Shown: piece by piece, positions 51,340-62,300 of the stretch
How the letters are laid out: each line of letters starts with the position of its first letter
How positions within the stretch are numbered: the stretch's first letter is position 1
Origin: Duganella qianjiadongensis
Lineage (GTDB): Bacteria > Pseudomonadota > Gammaproteobacteria > Burkholderiales > Burkholderiaceae_D
Length of the DNA stretch: 64,000 bases
Assembly (NCBI RefSeq): GCF_009857915.1
Contig: NZ_WWCM01000005.1
Location: 233,117-297,116, forward strand
Reading direction: 5' to 3'
Made by a program: the position numbers and the translations under genes
Notes under the pieces: model-generated
What the model saw: only the letters and a program-made list of their open reading frames with translations
The model's database searches: none
What the model was told of the DNA's origin: nothing

Positions 51340-52919
51340 CGCTTGCCTCCCATAGACGCTTTGTCCATCGCCGGCGGCATCGCGCCAGGCTTCATGGCGG
51401 CCGGTGCGCTATCGGTAACAGGCGTTACGGCCGTCAGCTGGTAGCCGTCCTGCACCTTGCGCACCTCGAAAGCTACCGTGTCGCCGACTGCAACATTGCG
51501 TGGCAATCCGCCAGACGGCGGCTTAAATGCCATCGTCATGGGCCCCCAATGCAGCGAAGGAATCGGTCCGTGGGATAACGTAACGCCCTCCGGGCCGATT
51601 TTTTCGACCCGGCCGGTTCCGCGGTGGCTCGTCTCCGCCGGCGGCCTATTGGTTTGCGGCGCAGAAGCTGACGCATCGACCATCCGGGCAATCGTTCCTT
51701 TCAGACTGGCCTCCGAATCGACTAGGAATTGTCCCGAGACGACCACTTTCTGCCCGGCCTGCAAACCCTGACGAATCTCAATTTGGTTCCCTGCCTGTGC
51801 GCCAATTTCGACGTTCACCGGGGTGAACTTGCCGTCGCCGGCGGCCACAAAGACCACATTGCGGGTGCCGGTCTGGATCACAGCTTCGCTGGGTACCAGC
51901 AAGCTGCGTTGGCCGGTGGCAGGCGTCAGGCTGATGTTGGCGAACATGCCCGGCGCCAGCCGCTCCCCTGGATTGGCCAGTTCGATACGGGCCTTCAAGG
52001 TGCGAGTGGCGGCATTAATTTCCGGCAGGAGCGATTCCACCTTGCCCTGGAACGTTTGCCCCGGCCACGCGGGCGTGCGCGCCGCCACGGCAGCGCCAGG
52101 ACGTACCTGCCCGGTGGCTGCCTCGGGAATCTCGGCAATGATCCATACGGTCGATAAGCCGTTGATGCGGTACAGCGGTGCGCCAGCGGCGACGGTCAAG
52201 CCTTCGCGCGCTGCCAGCTCATCGACGACACCCGATACCGGGGCGTTGATGGTGATCCTGGGATGGACTTTGCCGGCGCTGGTGACCAGGCGGATCTGCT
52301 CCTCATTCATGCCAGCCAGTCGCATTCGTTGGAGCGCCGCATCAGCGAGATCCTGCGCGCCTTGCATCCGACGGGCAGCAAAATATTCCTCTTGTGCCGC
52401 CACCCAGTCAGGCACGTACAGCTCAGCCAACGGCTGGCCTTTGCGTACCCGGTCAAGCGGTGCGCGCACATAGAGGCGCTCCACATAGCCGCTGGCGCGG
52501 GCCTGCACCACGGCGACGTCACGCTCGTTGTAGGCGACACTACCGACTACTTCCAGCGTGCTGGAGAGCGTACCTTCCACCACGTCGGCGGTGCGAATAC
52601 CCAGGTTTTGCTGGACGCGGGGACTGACGAGTACCTTACCGTTGTCCCCAGATTCGTCGGCAAACATGGGGACGAGCTGCATATCCATGAATGGCGATTT
52701 GCCCGGCTTGTCAAATTTCGGCCCCGGTACCATCGGGTCGTGCCAATAGAGAACCTTCTTGCCGGTGGCAGGATCGATTTGGCCGCCAGGGCCGCCCGTG
52801 GCTGGCTGGGTAGCACCATGTGTTTCTTGTCGTGCGCCGGCCCAGTAGCCGCCCGCTCCGGCGACGGCGATGACGAGAGCGACGATCGCAGTGCGCGTGA
52901 TGTTTTTTTTCTGGTTCAT
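51336..52919 (-). CDS. cusB: CusB-type membrane fusion protein with C-terminal CusF-like domain
   Basis: A 527-residue periplasmic adaptor. N-terminal membrane anchor ([17 protein letters not shown]), then a metal-binding [20 protein letters not shown] motif (~60-80), barrel-sandwich and beta-barrel domains. The last ~90 residues ([20 protein letters not shown]...WGPMTMAF) form a CusF-like Cu(I)/Ag(I) chaperone domain with the His, Trp and Met ligands, here fused instead of separate. ATGA overlaps on both sides. Confidence 0.92.
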   Translation of the reverse strand: MNQKKNITRTAIVALVIAVAGAGGYWAGARQETHGATQPATGGPGGQIDPATGKKVLYWHDPMVPGPKFDKPGKSPFMDMQLVPMFADESGDNGKVLVSPRVQQNLGIRTADVVEGTLSSTLEVVGSVAYNERDVAVVQARASGYVERLYVRAPLDRVRKGQPLAELYVPDWVAAQEEYFAARRMQGAQDLADAALQRMRLAGMNEEQIRLVTSAGKVHPRITINAPVSGVVDELAAREGLTVAAGAPLYRINGLSTVWIIAEIPEAATGQVRPGAAVAARTPAWPGQTFQGKVESLLPEINAATRTLKARIELANPGERLAPGMFANISLTPATGQRSLLVPSEAVIQTGTRNVVFVAAGDGKFTPVNVEIGAQAGNQIEIRQGLQAGQKVVVSGQFLVDSEASLKGTIARMVDASASAPQTNRPPAETSHRGTGRVEKIGPEGVTLSHGPIPSLHWGPMTMAFKPPSGGLPRNVAVGDTVAFEVRKVQDGYQLTAVTPVTDSAPAAMKPGAMPPAMDKASMGGKR

Positions 52920-54241
52920 TTGATACTTTCAATACGTGTTGCCGGCGCTGGGCCATGCGTAGTCGGAAAGAGGAAATTGAGTTGCGCCCAGAGCCTCGCG
53001 GTGTCGGCTTCCAGCTGGAGCGCTGACAGGCGCACGTCCAGTTCGTTGCGCCGCGCGGCGAGTACCTCGCCCAGCGCCGATTTGCCACCTCGATACGCAG
53101 CCAGGGCGGCCTCGCTACGCTCCTGAGCTAAGGGCACCAGCTCGCGGGCATACCGTGCAAGGCGATCACGGTTGGTGTGCCATTCGTTTAGCATGGTGCG
53201 CGTCTCGGCGACATGCGAGCGCAGCATCTCGTCGCGCCCGGCCCGGACCTGCTCTGCGGTGGCAAGCTTGGCAGCCAACTCGCGGTCCTGTCGGTTCTTC
53301 TGATCCCATTGCAGTGGCACGGAAATGCCGACCGACACCATGTTGGAATAGGCGCCACCGCGCTGCTGGTACGCCACCTCGATACTCCAGTCGGACTTCT
53401 TATTGGCTTCGGCCAGCTTGACGTCGAGCGCCGCGATGTCCTCCTGCCGGCGCAGGGCTGCAATTTCAGGATGGTGGTTGAGCTGCGTCTCCAGCGCGAC
53501 CGAATCGAGGCGCACCGTGTCGATGGCCGGCTCCCCGGCCAATGGCCCGTTACCGGCTTCGCCAACCCAGCGGGTCAGCGTGATCGCTGCGCCGCGCACG
53601 CGGCGGACGGCATCATCGTGGCGGTCGTCTAATTGCGCGATAACACCTTTGGCGGCAAGTACATCAGCCTGGCTGCCGCGCCCACCTCGGTAGGTCGCCT
53701 CAGCTGCCTGCAACTCGCGCTCTGCCTGATCGCGCTGTGCACTGACTACCTCGGCCATCGCCAAGGCGTAATAACGGTCTAGCCAGGCGATGGCGGTATC
53801 TCGCTCGATAGCTGCAATGACCACGTCTTTCTCGGCCAGCGCCTTATCGGTTTCGCGAGCATAGCGTTCGCTGCGAAGATGGCGTTTATCTGAGCGCGTC
53901 AGCTCTTGCGAGAAACCGATGCGCCGCATGGTCATGAAGTCGGCGGCAACGCTGCCGCGATCGCGGCCCGTCACTGGCAGATTGTCGATACCGGCCTTCA
54001 ACACCGGGTCTGGAAGTTGGCCGGCGGCCACCGCCATATCGCGCGATGCGCTCACGGCGGCATCTTCAGCGACGATCTGGCGTGACCGCTCAAGCGCCAT
54101 GCGCTGCGCCGCGGCTAACGATAACGGATCGGCGGCAAGTGCCGCACACGAGGATGTAACGAGTCCGATGGCGACGGCAAGGCGGACCACGGAATATGAA
54201 TTTGCACGCCCTTTACGGCGTGCGGAAATAAGATGCGGCAT
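52916..54241 (-). CDS. cusC: CusC/CzcC-type outer membrane factor
   Basis: A 441-residue TolC-family protein; signal peptide after the basic start (MPHLISARRKGRANSYSVVR...CAALA). Two OEP repeats follow. Start at 54241 is chosen for its ribosome site GGAGGCCTC; an upstream frame to 54268 lacks one. First gene of the cusCBA operon, transcribed away from czc. Confidence 0.9.
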   Translation of the reverse strand: MPHLISARRKGRANSYSVVRLAVAIGLVTSSCAALAADPLSLAAAQRMALERSRQIVAEDAAVSASRDMAVAAGQLPDPVLKAGIDNLPVTGRDRGSVAADFMTMRRIGFSQELTRSDKRHLRSERYARETDKALAEKDVVIAAIERDTAIAWLDRYYALAMAEVVSAQRDQAERELQAAEATYRGGRGSQADVLAAKGVIAQLDDRHDDAVRRVRGAAITLTRWVGEAGNGPLAGEPAIDTVRLDSVALETQLNHHPEIAALRRQEDIAALDVKLAEANKKSDWSIEVAYQQRGGAYSNMVSVGISVPLQWDQKNRQDRELAAKLATAEQVRAGRDEMLRSHVAETRTMLNEWHTNRDRLARYARELVPLAQERSEAALAAYRGGKSALGEVLAARRNELDVRLSALQLEADTARLWAQLNFLFPTTHGPAPATRIESIK

Positions 54242-54315
54242 GAGGCCTCCACAAGCGTTGAACCACATCGCGGACGCAAACGCGCACGCGACGGCAAATC
54301 AAGCGGATGAAGGTG

Positions 54316-54714
54316 TCAAATACGGAAGCAGCAGTGCCGTATTGCCACAGGCGGCGCTATGGCATGGGCCAGGGAGGTGTCTGTCAACGCCGCAATGTCA
54401 GTCGGCATCGACACGTCCAGCAGAATAACTGTCTGAACCAGGGTGATCGGATGGAATGGTGGGATCTGCGGCAAGTCCGGCTTGTCGAGCGATTGATGCC
54501 CGGTGTGGCCATAGGCGTGACACAAGCTGGGCTGCGCTTTGTCCATACCCGTACAGTTCGCCATTGGAGGCATGCCGGCATCTGCCGTCATCGTCGCGCG
54601 CTCGGGCATACTCATGCCTGGGCAAACATAGGACGCCACAGCCAGCTGCGTGAACAGCAAGCTGAACACGGCTATGATGGCGGCAACGAAGCGCGATGTA
54701 CGGGAAAATTTCAT
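54316..54714 (-). CDS. Small Met/Cys/His-rich periplasmic protein of copper locus
   Basis: A 132-residue protein with a signal peptide (residues 1-~27, ...TQLAVA) and a metal-ligand-rich mature part (YVCPGMSMPERATM, ANCTGMDKAQPSLCHAYGH, RHCC near the end). Located 74 bases upstream of cusC on the same strand. Copper binding inferred; similar in plan to the small protein heading the chromosomal copper operon at 21796. Confidence 0.65.
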   Translation of the reverse strand: MKFSRTSRFVAAIIAVFSLLFTQLAVASYVCPGMSMPERATMTADAGMPPMANCTGMDKAQPSLCHAYGHTGHQSLDKPDLPQIPPFHPITLVQTVILLDVSMPTDIAALTDTSLAHAIAPPVAIRHCCFRI

Positions 54715-54793
54715 GGTTGGGCCGATTATATCTGCTTTTACACAGCCGTGATCAGTGCCCTCGGTAGCCAATGCGCCGTTCGTGGCACCGGCA

Positions 54794-55171
54794 TTACAGC
54801 GGTGGGCCGGTGCGTAGTACTTTCGAAATGCGGGACAAGCCGCCGGCCGAACAGTCGGTCGGCCAAAGCTCAACAACGTCTCCTTCCTTGAGAGAGAAAT
54901 TCGCCGGTACGGCGGCCACCGCGGTGCGTGTCAGGCGCACGTGCTGGTAGCGAACCAACACAAATCGCTGCTTGGCGTACTGGTCTGGGGGCAGCGCCGC
55001 CACGCACGCCGGGCGCTGGGCAGGCGCAGTGTCAGCGCCATACGTAGTGCTGACCACGCCGCGCCGCGCGCCATGCTGCCAATCGACGACACCGAAGGTT
55101 GGGCCCGAAGCGCAGCCGGCGAATCCCAGCAAGGCGATCACCGTTACTGCAAAACTGCCTTGCCAATTCAT
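54794..55171 (-). CDS. Predicted small lipoprotein
   Basis: A 125-residue protein with lipobox GFAGC (~residues 16-20) and a beta-rich mature domain (RFVLVRYQHVRLTRTAVA, NFSLKEGDVVELWPTDC). Ribosome site AAGGAGAAT. It lies between the CDF and copper genes on the same strand. No family recognised. Confidence 0.6.
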   Translation of the reverse strand: MNWQGSFAVTVIALLGFAGCASGPTFGVVDWQHGARRGVVSTTYGADTAPAQRPACVAALPPDQYAKQRFVLVRYQHVRLTRTAVAAVPANFSLKEGDVVELWPTDCSAGGLSRISKVLRTGPPL

Positions 55172-55209
55172 CCTGATTCTCCTTTTCCGCCTCTGTGGCC
55201 GACAGCCTA

Positions 55210-56286
55210 TTATTGAAGACGCAGAATGCGGCGCGCGCCGCCCAGCACGATCACACCAATGATGAGGCCAATAATCAGGTCCGGGTAGCGCGAACCGGTC
55301 CACGTCACGAGCGCACCGGCGATGATCACGCCCAGGTTGGCAATGACGTCGTTGGCCGAGAAAATATAGCTGGCCTTCATGTGCGCGCCGTGGTCACGTT
55401 TTTTGGCGATCAGGATGAGGCACGCGATATTGGCCACCAGCGCGACGGCGCCGATGCCCATCATCGTCACCGACTCTGGTTCACTGCCCGATACGCCGCG
55501 GCGGATCACCTCGGCAATCGCGCCAATGGCCAGCACCAGCTGCAGCCATCCGGCCAGGTGCGCTGCACGGCGCTTGTGGGCCAGCGACCGCCCGACTGCA
55601 AACAGCGCCAGGACATACACCGCCGCGTCGGCGAACATATCCAGCGAATCGGATATCAAACCGGTCGACTGGGATATCCAGCCCCAGATTATCTCCACCA
55701 GGAACATGGTTCCGTTGATAGCCAGCAGCCAGCGCAGCGTGCGGGCCTCGCCAGCGTCATCGCCAGATTGCATTGCCGGCACGGTGTCGGCCCGTTCCGT
55801 GCTGGTCAGCTCAGCGCCCAACCCAAGAGGCGTGAGACGCTCCAGTAGCGGTTCGGCGTCGCCCGTGTGTGTCACGCGCAGCTGGCGGCCGGCCAGATCA
55901 AACTGCAATGCGCTAATGTTTGGGGTATCGGCCAGCGCCATGCGGATGAGATTTTCTTCCGAGGGACAGTCCATCTTCGGAATCGCGATCGTGCTGACGA
56001 CAACACCGTGTTCGCCGGCCTCAATTTTCCGGCTTTCGCGCAGCTGGGCGCCGAAGTTCAATGGTGCCAACGCATCGACAAGCGACTCGGCCGCGCCGAC
56101 ATGCTCGATGGTGACAGTGCGTGCGCCAAGGTCGAACTTGAGAGTGCTGATACCGCTGATCGGCGCCAAGGCCAGGCGAATCAGGTTCTCCTCGGATGGG
56201 CAGTCCATTTTCGGTACCGACACGATGCTGCGATGGCGGTCAGCCGTGGACGCTTCGACCGCTTCTAGGGAGATATTCGTATTCAT
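55210..56286 (-). CDS. CDF-family cation efflux transporter with two N-terminal metal-binding domains
   Basis: A 358-residue transporter. Two tandem HMA-like domains each carry MDCPSEENLIR (~residues 27-37 and 107-117). Six membrane helices follow from ~residue 190, with the first metal-site motif SDSLDMFADAAVY (D...D) and a second ASYIFSANDVIANLG (N-D in place of H-D). Likely exports Zn, Cd, Co or related ions. The MerR-type promoter places +1 almost on the ATG. Confidence 0.85.
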   Translation of the reverse strand: MNTNISLEAVEASTADRHRSIVSVPKMDCPSEENLIRLALAPISGISTLKFDLGARTVTIEHVGAAESLVDALAPLNFGAQLRESRKIEAGEHGVVVSTIAIPKMDCPSEENLIRMALADTPNISALQFDLAGRQLRVTHTGDAEPLLERLTPLGLGAELTSTERADTVPAMQSGDDAGEARTLRWLLAINGTMFLVEIIWGWISQSTGLISDSLDMFADAAVYVLALFAVGRSLAHKRRAAHLAGWLQLVLAIGAIAEVIRRGVSGSEPESVTMMGIGAVALVANIACLILIAKKRDHGAHMKASYIFSANDVIANLGVIIAGALVTWTGSRYPDLIIGLIIGVIVLGGARRILRLQ

Positions 56287-56292
56287 ACCCCA

Positions 56293-56323
56293 AGGCTAGA
56301 CCTTGAAGTAGCTTCAACGTCAA
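56293..56323 (-). promoter_or_regulatory. MerR-type promoter of the CDF gene
   Basis: On the minus strand: -35 TTGACG (56318-56323), 19-base spacer holding the dyad TTGAAGCTACTTCAA, -10 TAGCCT (56293-56298). The 19-base spacer is characteristic of MerR-family control. The predicted start of transcription is at the ATG, implying a leaderless message. Confidence 0.7.
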
Positions 56324-56337
56324 GCGAATCCGCAGAA

Positions 56338-56742
56338 CTATGCTCTGGGCTGCAATGCGTCGATGATACGGCAATTGGCTACCGGTCCCCCCTGGCACGA
56401 AGCCAGCAAGCCGGTGAGTTGGTCTTTCAGCGCCAATAAATCGGAAATTTTCTGCTCGACGGCGCGTAAGTGTTCGGACGTCATCGCCGTCACCGTGCAG
56501 CAATCAGCGTCGCGTTGATCCGAAAACGCCAGCAGGCTACGGACTTGATCGATCGTGAAGCCGATTTCGCGCGCCCGGCGCACAAAGGCCAGCCGGTTGA
56601 GATCCTCGGTGTCGTACTGCCGGTAGTTGCTGTCAGTGCGCGATGGCTTGGACAGCAAACCGATTTTTTCATAGTAGCGGATCGTCGCCGCCGGCGTTTG
56701 CGCGGCGCTGGCCAGCTGGCCGATCGAAAAAGATGTCGTCAT
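56338..56742 (-). CDS. MerR-family metal-responsive regulator (Zn/Cd/Pb type)
   Basis: A 134-residue activator. N-terminal HTH FSIGQLASAAQTPAATIRYYEKIGLL, helix linker, and C-terminal cysteines in DADCCTV and CQGGPVANC, the ZntR/CadR/PbrR pattern. It is expected to untwist the two 19-base-spacer promoters at 56293-56323 and 56748-56778. Start at 56742; a longer frame to 56799 runs through the promoter. Confidence 0.88.
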   Translation of the reverse strand: MTTSFSIGQLASAAQTPAATIRYYEKIGLLSKPSRTDSNYRQYDTEDLNRLAFVRRAREIGFTIDQVRSLLAFSDQRDADCCTVTAMTSEHLRAVEQKISDLLALKDQLTGLLASCQGGPVANCRIIDALQPRA

Positions 56743-56747
56743 GTTAC

Positions 56748-56778
56748 TTGACCTTGAAGTGACTATAAGGTTTATAAA
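56748..56778 (+). promoter_or_regulatory. MerR-type promoter of czcCBA
   Basis: -35 TTGACC (56748-56753), 19-base spacer, -10 TATAAA (56773-56778), with the operator dyad ACCTT-N11-AAGGT (56751-56771). Drives the plus-strand czc operon, divergent from the regulator. Confidence 0.8.
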
Positions 56779-56808
56779 CCTTACAAAATCACCCGTCAAG
56801 CACCCACT

Positions 56809-58050
56809 ATGCCCCTTCGACTATCTCGTACCCTGATTCATGGAATTTTTACGGTGAGCCTGCCTCTAACCACCCTGGCGCAGGATCTGCCGCTGACGCT
56901 GCGTGAGGCAGTGGCGCACGCACAAGAGCGCGCTCCGACATTGCGTGGCGCCGATGCCGCAGCAAGGGCAGCCGACGCCGGCGTTGAGGTGGCGGGCTTG
57001 CGCCCGAATCCCACGTTGTCCATCGAAGCAGAAAATGTGCTCGGCACAGGCCGCTACAGCGGCTTTGGCGGCGCCGATCGCACTGTGTCCTTGGCCGTGC
57101 CACTGGAACTGGGCGGCAAGCGCCAGGCGCGCATCAATGTCGCACAGGCGGAGCGCGCGGCGGCCGGCATCGGACTGACCGCTGCGCGGGCCGACCTGAC
57201 GCAGCGCGTGACCGAAGCGTTTGTGCGGCTGGCTGCCGCCCAGCGACGGCAGGACATTGCCCGTAGCGCCCTGGAGTGGGCCGAGCGTGCCGCCCACGCG
57301 GCCCAGGAACGTGTCCGCACCGGCAAAGCGTCCCCGATCGAGGAGCAGCGCGCGCAGGTGCTCAAGCTTGGCGCCGATACACGGTTCGGTAAAGCAGTGC
57401 GCGCACTGGCGCTCGCCCATGCCGACCTCACTCAACTGACCGGCGACGCAGCGCTCGCTATTTCGGCGTCCTGGTTCGATACGGTCGCACCGGTTGAATC
57501 CGCACCGTTCGGGCAACCGTCACTTTCCGTCGTCGCGGCGCAGGCCCAACTGGCTATCGCCAACGCGCGCGTCGATGCGGCCCGGAGAGACCGGATGCCC
57601 GATGTGACGATCACGGCCGGCACGCGCCGCTATGGCGATTCTCCCGACAAAGCGGCGGTTCTTAGCCTGTCGATACCGCTACCGCTGTTTAACAGCGGTA
57701 GCGGCGCACTGGTGCGCGCTAAGGCGCAGGCGGACCAGGCGAACGCGGACGGCGAATCGGCGGCCATCGAGGCCCAGCAGGCGCTGGCGCACGCCGTCGC
57801 CGACGTTGCCGATGCCCGTGCGGTGGCGCAGACGGCGGCCGGCCCGGCCCTCATTGCAGCGCAGGAGGCGGCCAGGATCGCCCGGTTGGGTTACGCCGAA
57901 GGCAAATTTCCTCAGCTTGAAATGATCGAGGCGGAGCGCTCCCTTGCCGAAACGCGTGAAGCGGCGCTTGAAGCGCTGACCGACTACCACCTTGCCCAAG
58001 TCCGTCTGGCCCGGCTGCAAGGCAGCATACAACCCATCTACAAGGATTAA
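56809..58050 (+). CDS. czcC: CzcC-type outer membrane factor
   Basis: A 413-residue TolC-family protein with a signal peptide (to ~residue 25, PLTTLAQ) and two OEP repeats (LTLREAVAHAQERAPTLRGADAA; AALEALTDYHLAQVRLARLQG). Outer-membrane channel of the downstream RND pump, 3 bases before czcB. Follows the MerR-type promoter by 30 bases. Confidence 0.9.
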   Translation: MPLRLSRTLIHGIFTVSLPLTTLAQDLPLTLREAVAHAQERAPTLRGADAAARAADAGVEVAGLRPNPTLSIEAENVLGTGRYSGFGGADRTVSLAVPLELGGKRQARINVAQAERAAAGIGLTAARADLTQRVTEAFVRLAAAQRRQDIARSALEWAERAAHAAQERVRTGKASPIEEQRAQVLKLGADTRFGKAVRALALAHADLTQLTGDAALAISASWFDTVAPVESAPFGQPSLSVVAAQAQLAIANARVDAARRDRMPDVTITAGTRRYGDSPDKAAVLSLSIPLPLFNSGSGALVRAKAQADQANADGESAAIEAQQALAHAVADVADARAVAQTAAGPALIAAQEAARIARLGYAEGKFPQLEMIEAERSLAETREAALEALTDYHLAQVRLARLQGSIQPIYKD

Positions 58051-58053
58051 ATC

Positions 58054-59283
58054 ATGCAAATGCCATGTCGTTTGAGCGTTTGCGGCATGTTGCTGATCCT
58101 GGCAGCGTGCTCGCGCTCTCCCAAGCCCGAAGAAGGCAAGCCCCAAGCTTCCGCCGCAGCGTCGGCCGCGCCAGCAGCAGCGCAAAAACACGCCGACAAA
58201 GACAAGGATGACGACGACAAGCCCACTGAGCGCAAAGGCGGCGAAGAAAAGGATGGCAAGGACGCCGATTTTGTAAAACTGTCGGACAGGCAGATCCTGG
58301 CCGCCCACATCGAGGTGGCGGCAGTGCGCACGGGATTCGCCGGCGCTGTCGAAGCGCCCGCCGTCATCATCGCCGACCCGCAGCATGCCGCTGTTGTCAG
58401 CAGTTCGGTCAGCGGCCGGGTAATTTCAGTGCGCAAGAATCTGGGTGAAAACGTGGCGCGAGGCGATATTCTGGCGGTTATCGAAAGCCGTGAGGTAGCC
58501 CAGTTCAGCGCCGATGTGGCCTTGGCGCGTCGGCAGTTAGATTTGGCCGACGCCGCGTTTAAACGTGAAGACCGCCTGTACGCAGAAAAAGTGTCGTCGC
58601 GCCAGGAGTATGAACTGGCGCAATCGGCGCTGGACGATGCCCGCACCCGGCTGCGGCTGGCGCAGCAGCAGCTTGCCACCAGTGGCGGCGCCGAACATAG
58701 CGCCCAGCTGACACTGCGCGCACCCATCGCCGGCGTCGTCACGGCCCGCCAGGTTGCGCTCGGTGACGTGGTCGAGGCCAATGCCAAACTGTTCGAGCTG
58801 GCCAACCCAGACCTTCTTTCCGTTGAACTGTCGCTCGCGCCAAGCGATGCCTCGCGCGTAGCGCCCGGTACGCCAATCGAAGTATCGGCTGATGGCCGGT
58901 CGGGAACCGGCCATGTGGCCTTCCTGTCACGTGTTCTTGACCCGGCCACGCGCCAGATCCGGGCCATCGCTTCGCTGCCGAACAAGAATGCGCTCTGGCG
59001 CATCGGCGAGACGGTATCCGCCTCGGTGGTGCTCAAACCCGAGTCTCCCGGGGAGCAGATCGCTGTGCCGCGCGCCGCCGTCCAGACCATCGAGGACAAA
59101 CCCAGCGTGTTCGTGCGCCAGAAAGGCGGCTTTGCAATCAAGCACATCGTGCTCGGAAAGCCTGCGGCCGGGTTTGTCACCGTGCTGTCAGGGCTGGGCG
59201 GCTCTGAGCGCATCGCCACCAGCAACACCTTCGTTCTCAAGGCCGAGCACGGCAAGGGTGAAGCGGGAGGCGACAATGACTAA
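58054..59283 (+). CDS. czcB: CzcB-type membrane fusion lipoprotein
   Basis: A 409-residue adaptor with lipobox ILAAC (~13-17), an acidic/Lys-rich low-complexity stretch (HADKDKDDDDKPTERKGG, ~45-65) that could bind cations, then lipoyl, helical hairpin and beta-barrel domains (VSSSVSGRVISVRKNLGENV, LTLRAPIAGVVTARQVALGD). Links CzcA and CzcC. 36 bases upstream of czcA. Confidence 0.9.
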   Translation: MQMPCRLSVCGMLLILAACSRSPKPEEGKPQASAAASAAPAAAQKHADKDKDDDDKPTERKGGEEKDGKDADFVKLSDRQILAAHIEVAAVRTGFAGAVEAPAVIIADPQHAAVVSSSVSGRVISVRKNLGENVARGDILAVIESREVAQFSADVALARRQLDLADAAFKREDRLYAEKVSSRQEYELAQSALDDARTRLRLAQQQLATSGGAEHSAQLTLRAPIAGVVTARQVALGDVVEANAKLFELANPDLLSVELSLAPSDASRVAPGTPIEVSADGRSGTGHVAFLSRVLDPATRQIRAIASLPNKNALWRIGETVSASVVLKPESPGEQIAVPRAAVQTIEDKPSVFVRQKGGFAIKHIVLGKPAAGFVTVLSGLGGSERIATSNTFVLKAEHGKGEAGGDND

Positions 59284-59319
59284 ACAGCCGCATTTCGCGT
59301 GGTCGCCGGAGGTGTGGGC

Positions 59320-62300
59320 ATGATCGCGCGGATCGTCAACGTGTCGGTACGCCACCCTTGGCAGATTTTGTTTGCCGCGCTCTTTGCTGCCGTGGTTGGC
59401 GCTTTCGCGTTGGTGCGCCTGCCGATTGATGCAGTACCTGACATAACCAACACGCAGGTCCAGATCAACGTGGTGGTGCCGGCGCTGGCCCCGGCCGACG
59501 TGGAACGACAGGTAACTTACCCGATAGAGACGGCTTTTGCCGGCATACCGGGACTGGAATCGACGCGCTCGCTGACGCGCCACGGCTTTGCCCAGGTTAC
59601 GACCGTGTTCAAGGACGGCACGGACGTGTATTTTGCGCGCCAGCAGATCGCTGAGCGCCTGCGTTCGGTGGAACGCACACTCCCCACGGGGGCGACGGCC
59701 ACAATGGGACCAATCGCCACTGGCCTGGGCGACGTCTACATGTGGACCGTGGAGTTCTCCAATACGCATACCGGCGCCAGCGGTGTCGGCATGGCGCCGG
59801 ACGGCAGCTACACCACGCCTGCAGGTGAACTGCTGCGCACCGAAAAAGACAAGGCGACCTACCTGCGCACGGTGCAGGACTGGATCGTAGCGCCGCAACT
59901 CAAAAATACGCCCGGCCTGGCAGGCGTGGACGTGATCGGCGGCTACGTCAAGCAATACGTTGTGACGCCAGATCCGCAGCGCTTGGCGGCACTTGGCATC
60001 GGATTGTCCGAACTGGCCGAAGCACTGGAGCGTAACAACACCAGCGTCGGCGCCGGTGTGCTGGTGCAAAACGGTGAGGCACTTACCATCCAGGCCGACG
60101 CTCGCCTGACCAACAGCGCTGAGTTGGCCAAGAGCGTCATCGCCACGCGCGGCGGCATGCCCGTGCTGTTATCCCAGGTGGCGCAAGTTGGTGTCGGCCA
60201 GGAGATCCGCTTCGGTTCGGCTTCGGAAGGCGGTGTCGAGGTGGTCCTTGGTACCGCCGTGATGCGCATTGGAGAAAACAGCCGCACGGTCGCAGCGGCC
60301 GTCGATGCCCGCTTGAAGGAAATTGCCCGCTCGCTGCCGCCCGGCATCGTCATCAAGCCGGTGCTCAATCGGACGCGCCTGGTCGATTCAACGATCAACA
60401 CCGTCGCCAAGAACCTCACCGAGGGCGCCTTACTGGTCATCGCGGTGCTGTTCGCGCTGCTGGGCAACCTGCGCGCGGCGCTAATTGCCGCCGCCGTCAT
60501 CCCAGTGACGATGCTGCTCACATCGGCCGGCATGCTGCAGATGGGCCTGTCCGCCAACCTGATGAGCTTGGGAGCCCTCGACTTCGGCCTGATCGTCGAT
60601 GGCGCGGTCATTGTTGTGGAAAACGTGCTGCGCCGTCTGGCCGAGCAGCAGCACGCCAACGGCGCAATACTGACCCGTGCGCAGCGCTTGGAGGTGGTCG
60701 GGGCTGCGGCGCGCGAAATGATCCGACCGAGCGTCTACGGACAGGCCATCATCATTCTGGTGTATGTGCCGCTGTTGACCTTCCAGGGCGTTGAGGGCCG
60801 CATGTTCACACCGATGGCGATCACGGTGATCCTGGCATTGCTGTTCGCGTTCCTGCTGTCTCTCACCGTCGTGCCCGCCGCGATCGCGCTGTGGCTCTCC
60901 CGCCCGATCAAGCACGCCGACAACAAGCTGGTATCAGCAATCGGCAAACTGTATGCCCCCTGGCTGGACCGAGTGCTGCCGCGCCCCATGTTGACCGGTG
61001 GTCTGGCCACGGCCGCTTTTGTCGGCGCGATCGCTTTGTTTCACACGCTGGGGCAGGAATTTCTGCCGACACTAGATGAGCATGACGTCCTGCTGGAGAT
61101 AGTTCGTATTCCGGGCACATCTCTGGATCAAAGCCAGGCAATGCAGTTTGAAGTAGAAAAGGCGGTGAGCAAGGTGCCGGAAGTAGAACTGGCATTTTCG
61201 CGCACCGGTACGGCAGAACTGGCGTCTGACCCGATGCCGCCGAACCAAGCCGACACCTTTGTGACCATCAAGGATCGCTCCCAGTGGCCAGACCCATCGC
61301 TGAGCAAGAGTGAGTTGATCGAAAAGATCGAACGCGTTCTGGCGGATATTCCGGGGCAGAATTACGAGTTGACCCAGCCAATCCAGATGCGCTTCAACGA
61401 GTTGCTGGCCGGCGTGCGCGGCGATATCGCCATCAAGGTCTACGGCGATGATTTTGCGTCCATGCTCAAAACTGCCGACAAGATCGCCGACCAGCTGCGC
61501 GGAATTGAGGGCGCGACGGGCGTGCGCGTGGAGCAAGTGCAAGGCATGCCACAGCTTGACGCCCAGCTCGATCGCGATGCGATGGCACGTGTCGGGCTTA
61601 CCGCCAAGGACGTATTCGATACACTGGCTGCGGCTGTGGCGGGCCGCGAGGCGGGCCAGATCTACGAGGGCGACCGCCGGTTCGACGTGGTGGTGCGCCT
61701 TGCTGACAGCGCGCGCAACGATATCGAGGCGCTACGCCAGCTGCCCGTACTGACACCTGCCGGCAAGTTTGTGCCGCTTGGGACGGTTGCGCGGCTGGAA
61801 TTGGCCAAAGGAGTAGGCCAGATCAGCCGCGAGAACGGTAAGCGGCGCGTGGTCGTGCAGGCGAACGTACGCGGCCGTGATATCGCCAGCGTGGTCAAGG
61901 ATGCACAGGCAGCGATCGATGCCAAGGTACCTCGTCCTCCGGGCGTCTGGCTGACTTGGGGCGGCCAGTTCGAAAACCTGAAGCGCGCCCGCTTGCGGTT
62001 GGCCGTGGTGGTGCCAGCCTGCTTCTTGCTGATCGTTGGCGTCCTGTATTCCGCAGTGGGCTTCTGGCGCGCGGCGGCGGTGGTCTTCACTGGCGTGCCG
62101 CTGGCCTTGATCGGCGGCGTGCTGGCGCTTTGGCTGCGCGGTCTGCCGTTTTCGATTTCTGCCGCAGTCGGTTTCATCGCGCTCTCTGGCGTGGCCGTCC
62201 TAAACGGACTCGTGATGGTTGGCGCGATCGACGAATTGGCGAAGACGCAGCCGTGGAAGGATGCGGTGCGCTTGGGGGCGCTGCGCCGACTGCGGCCAGT

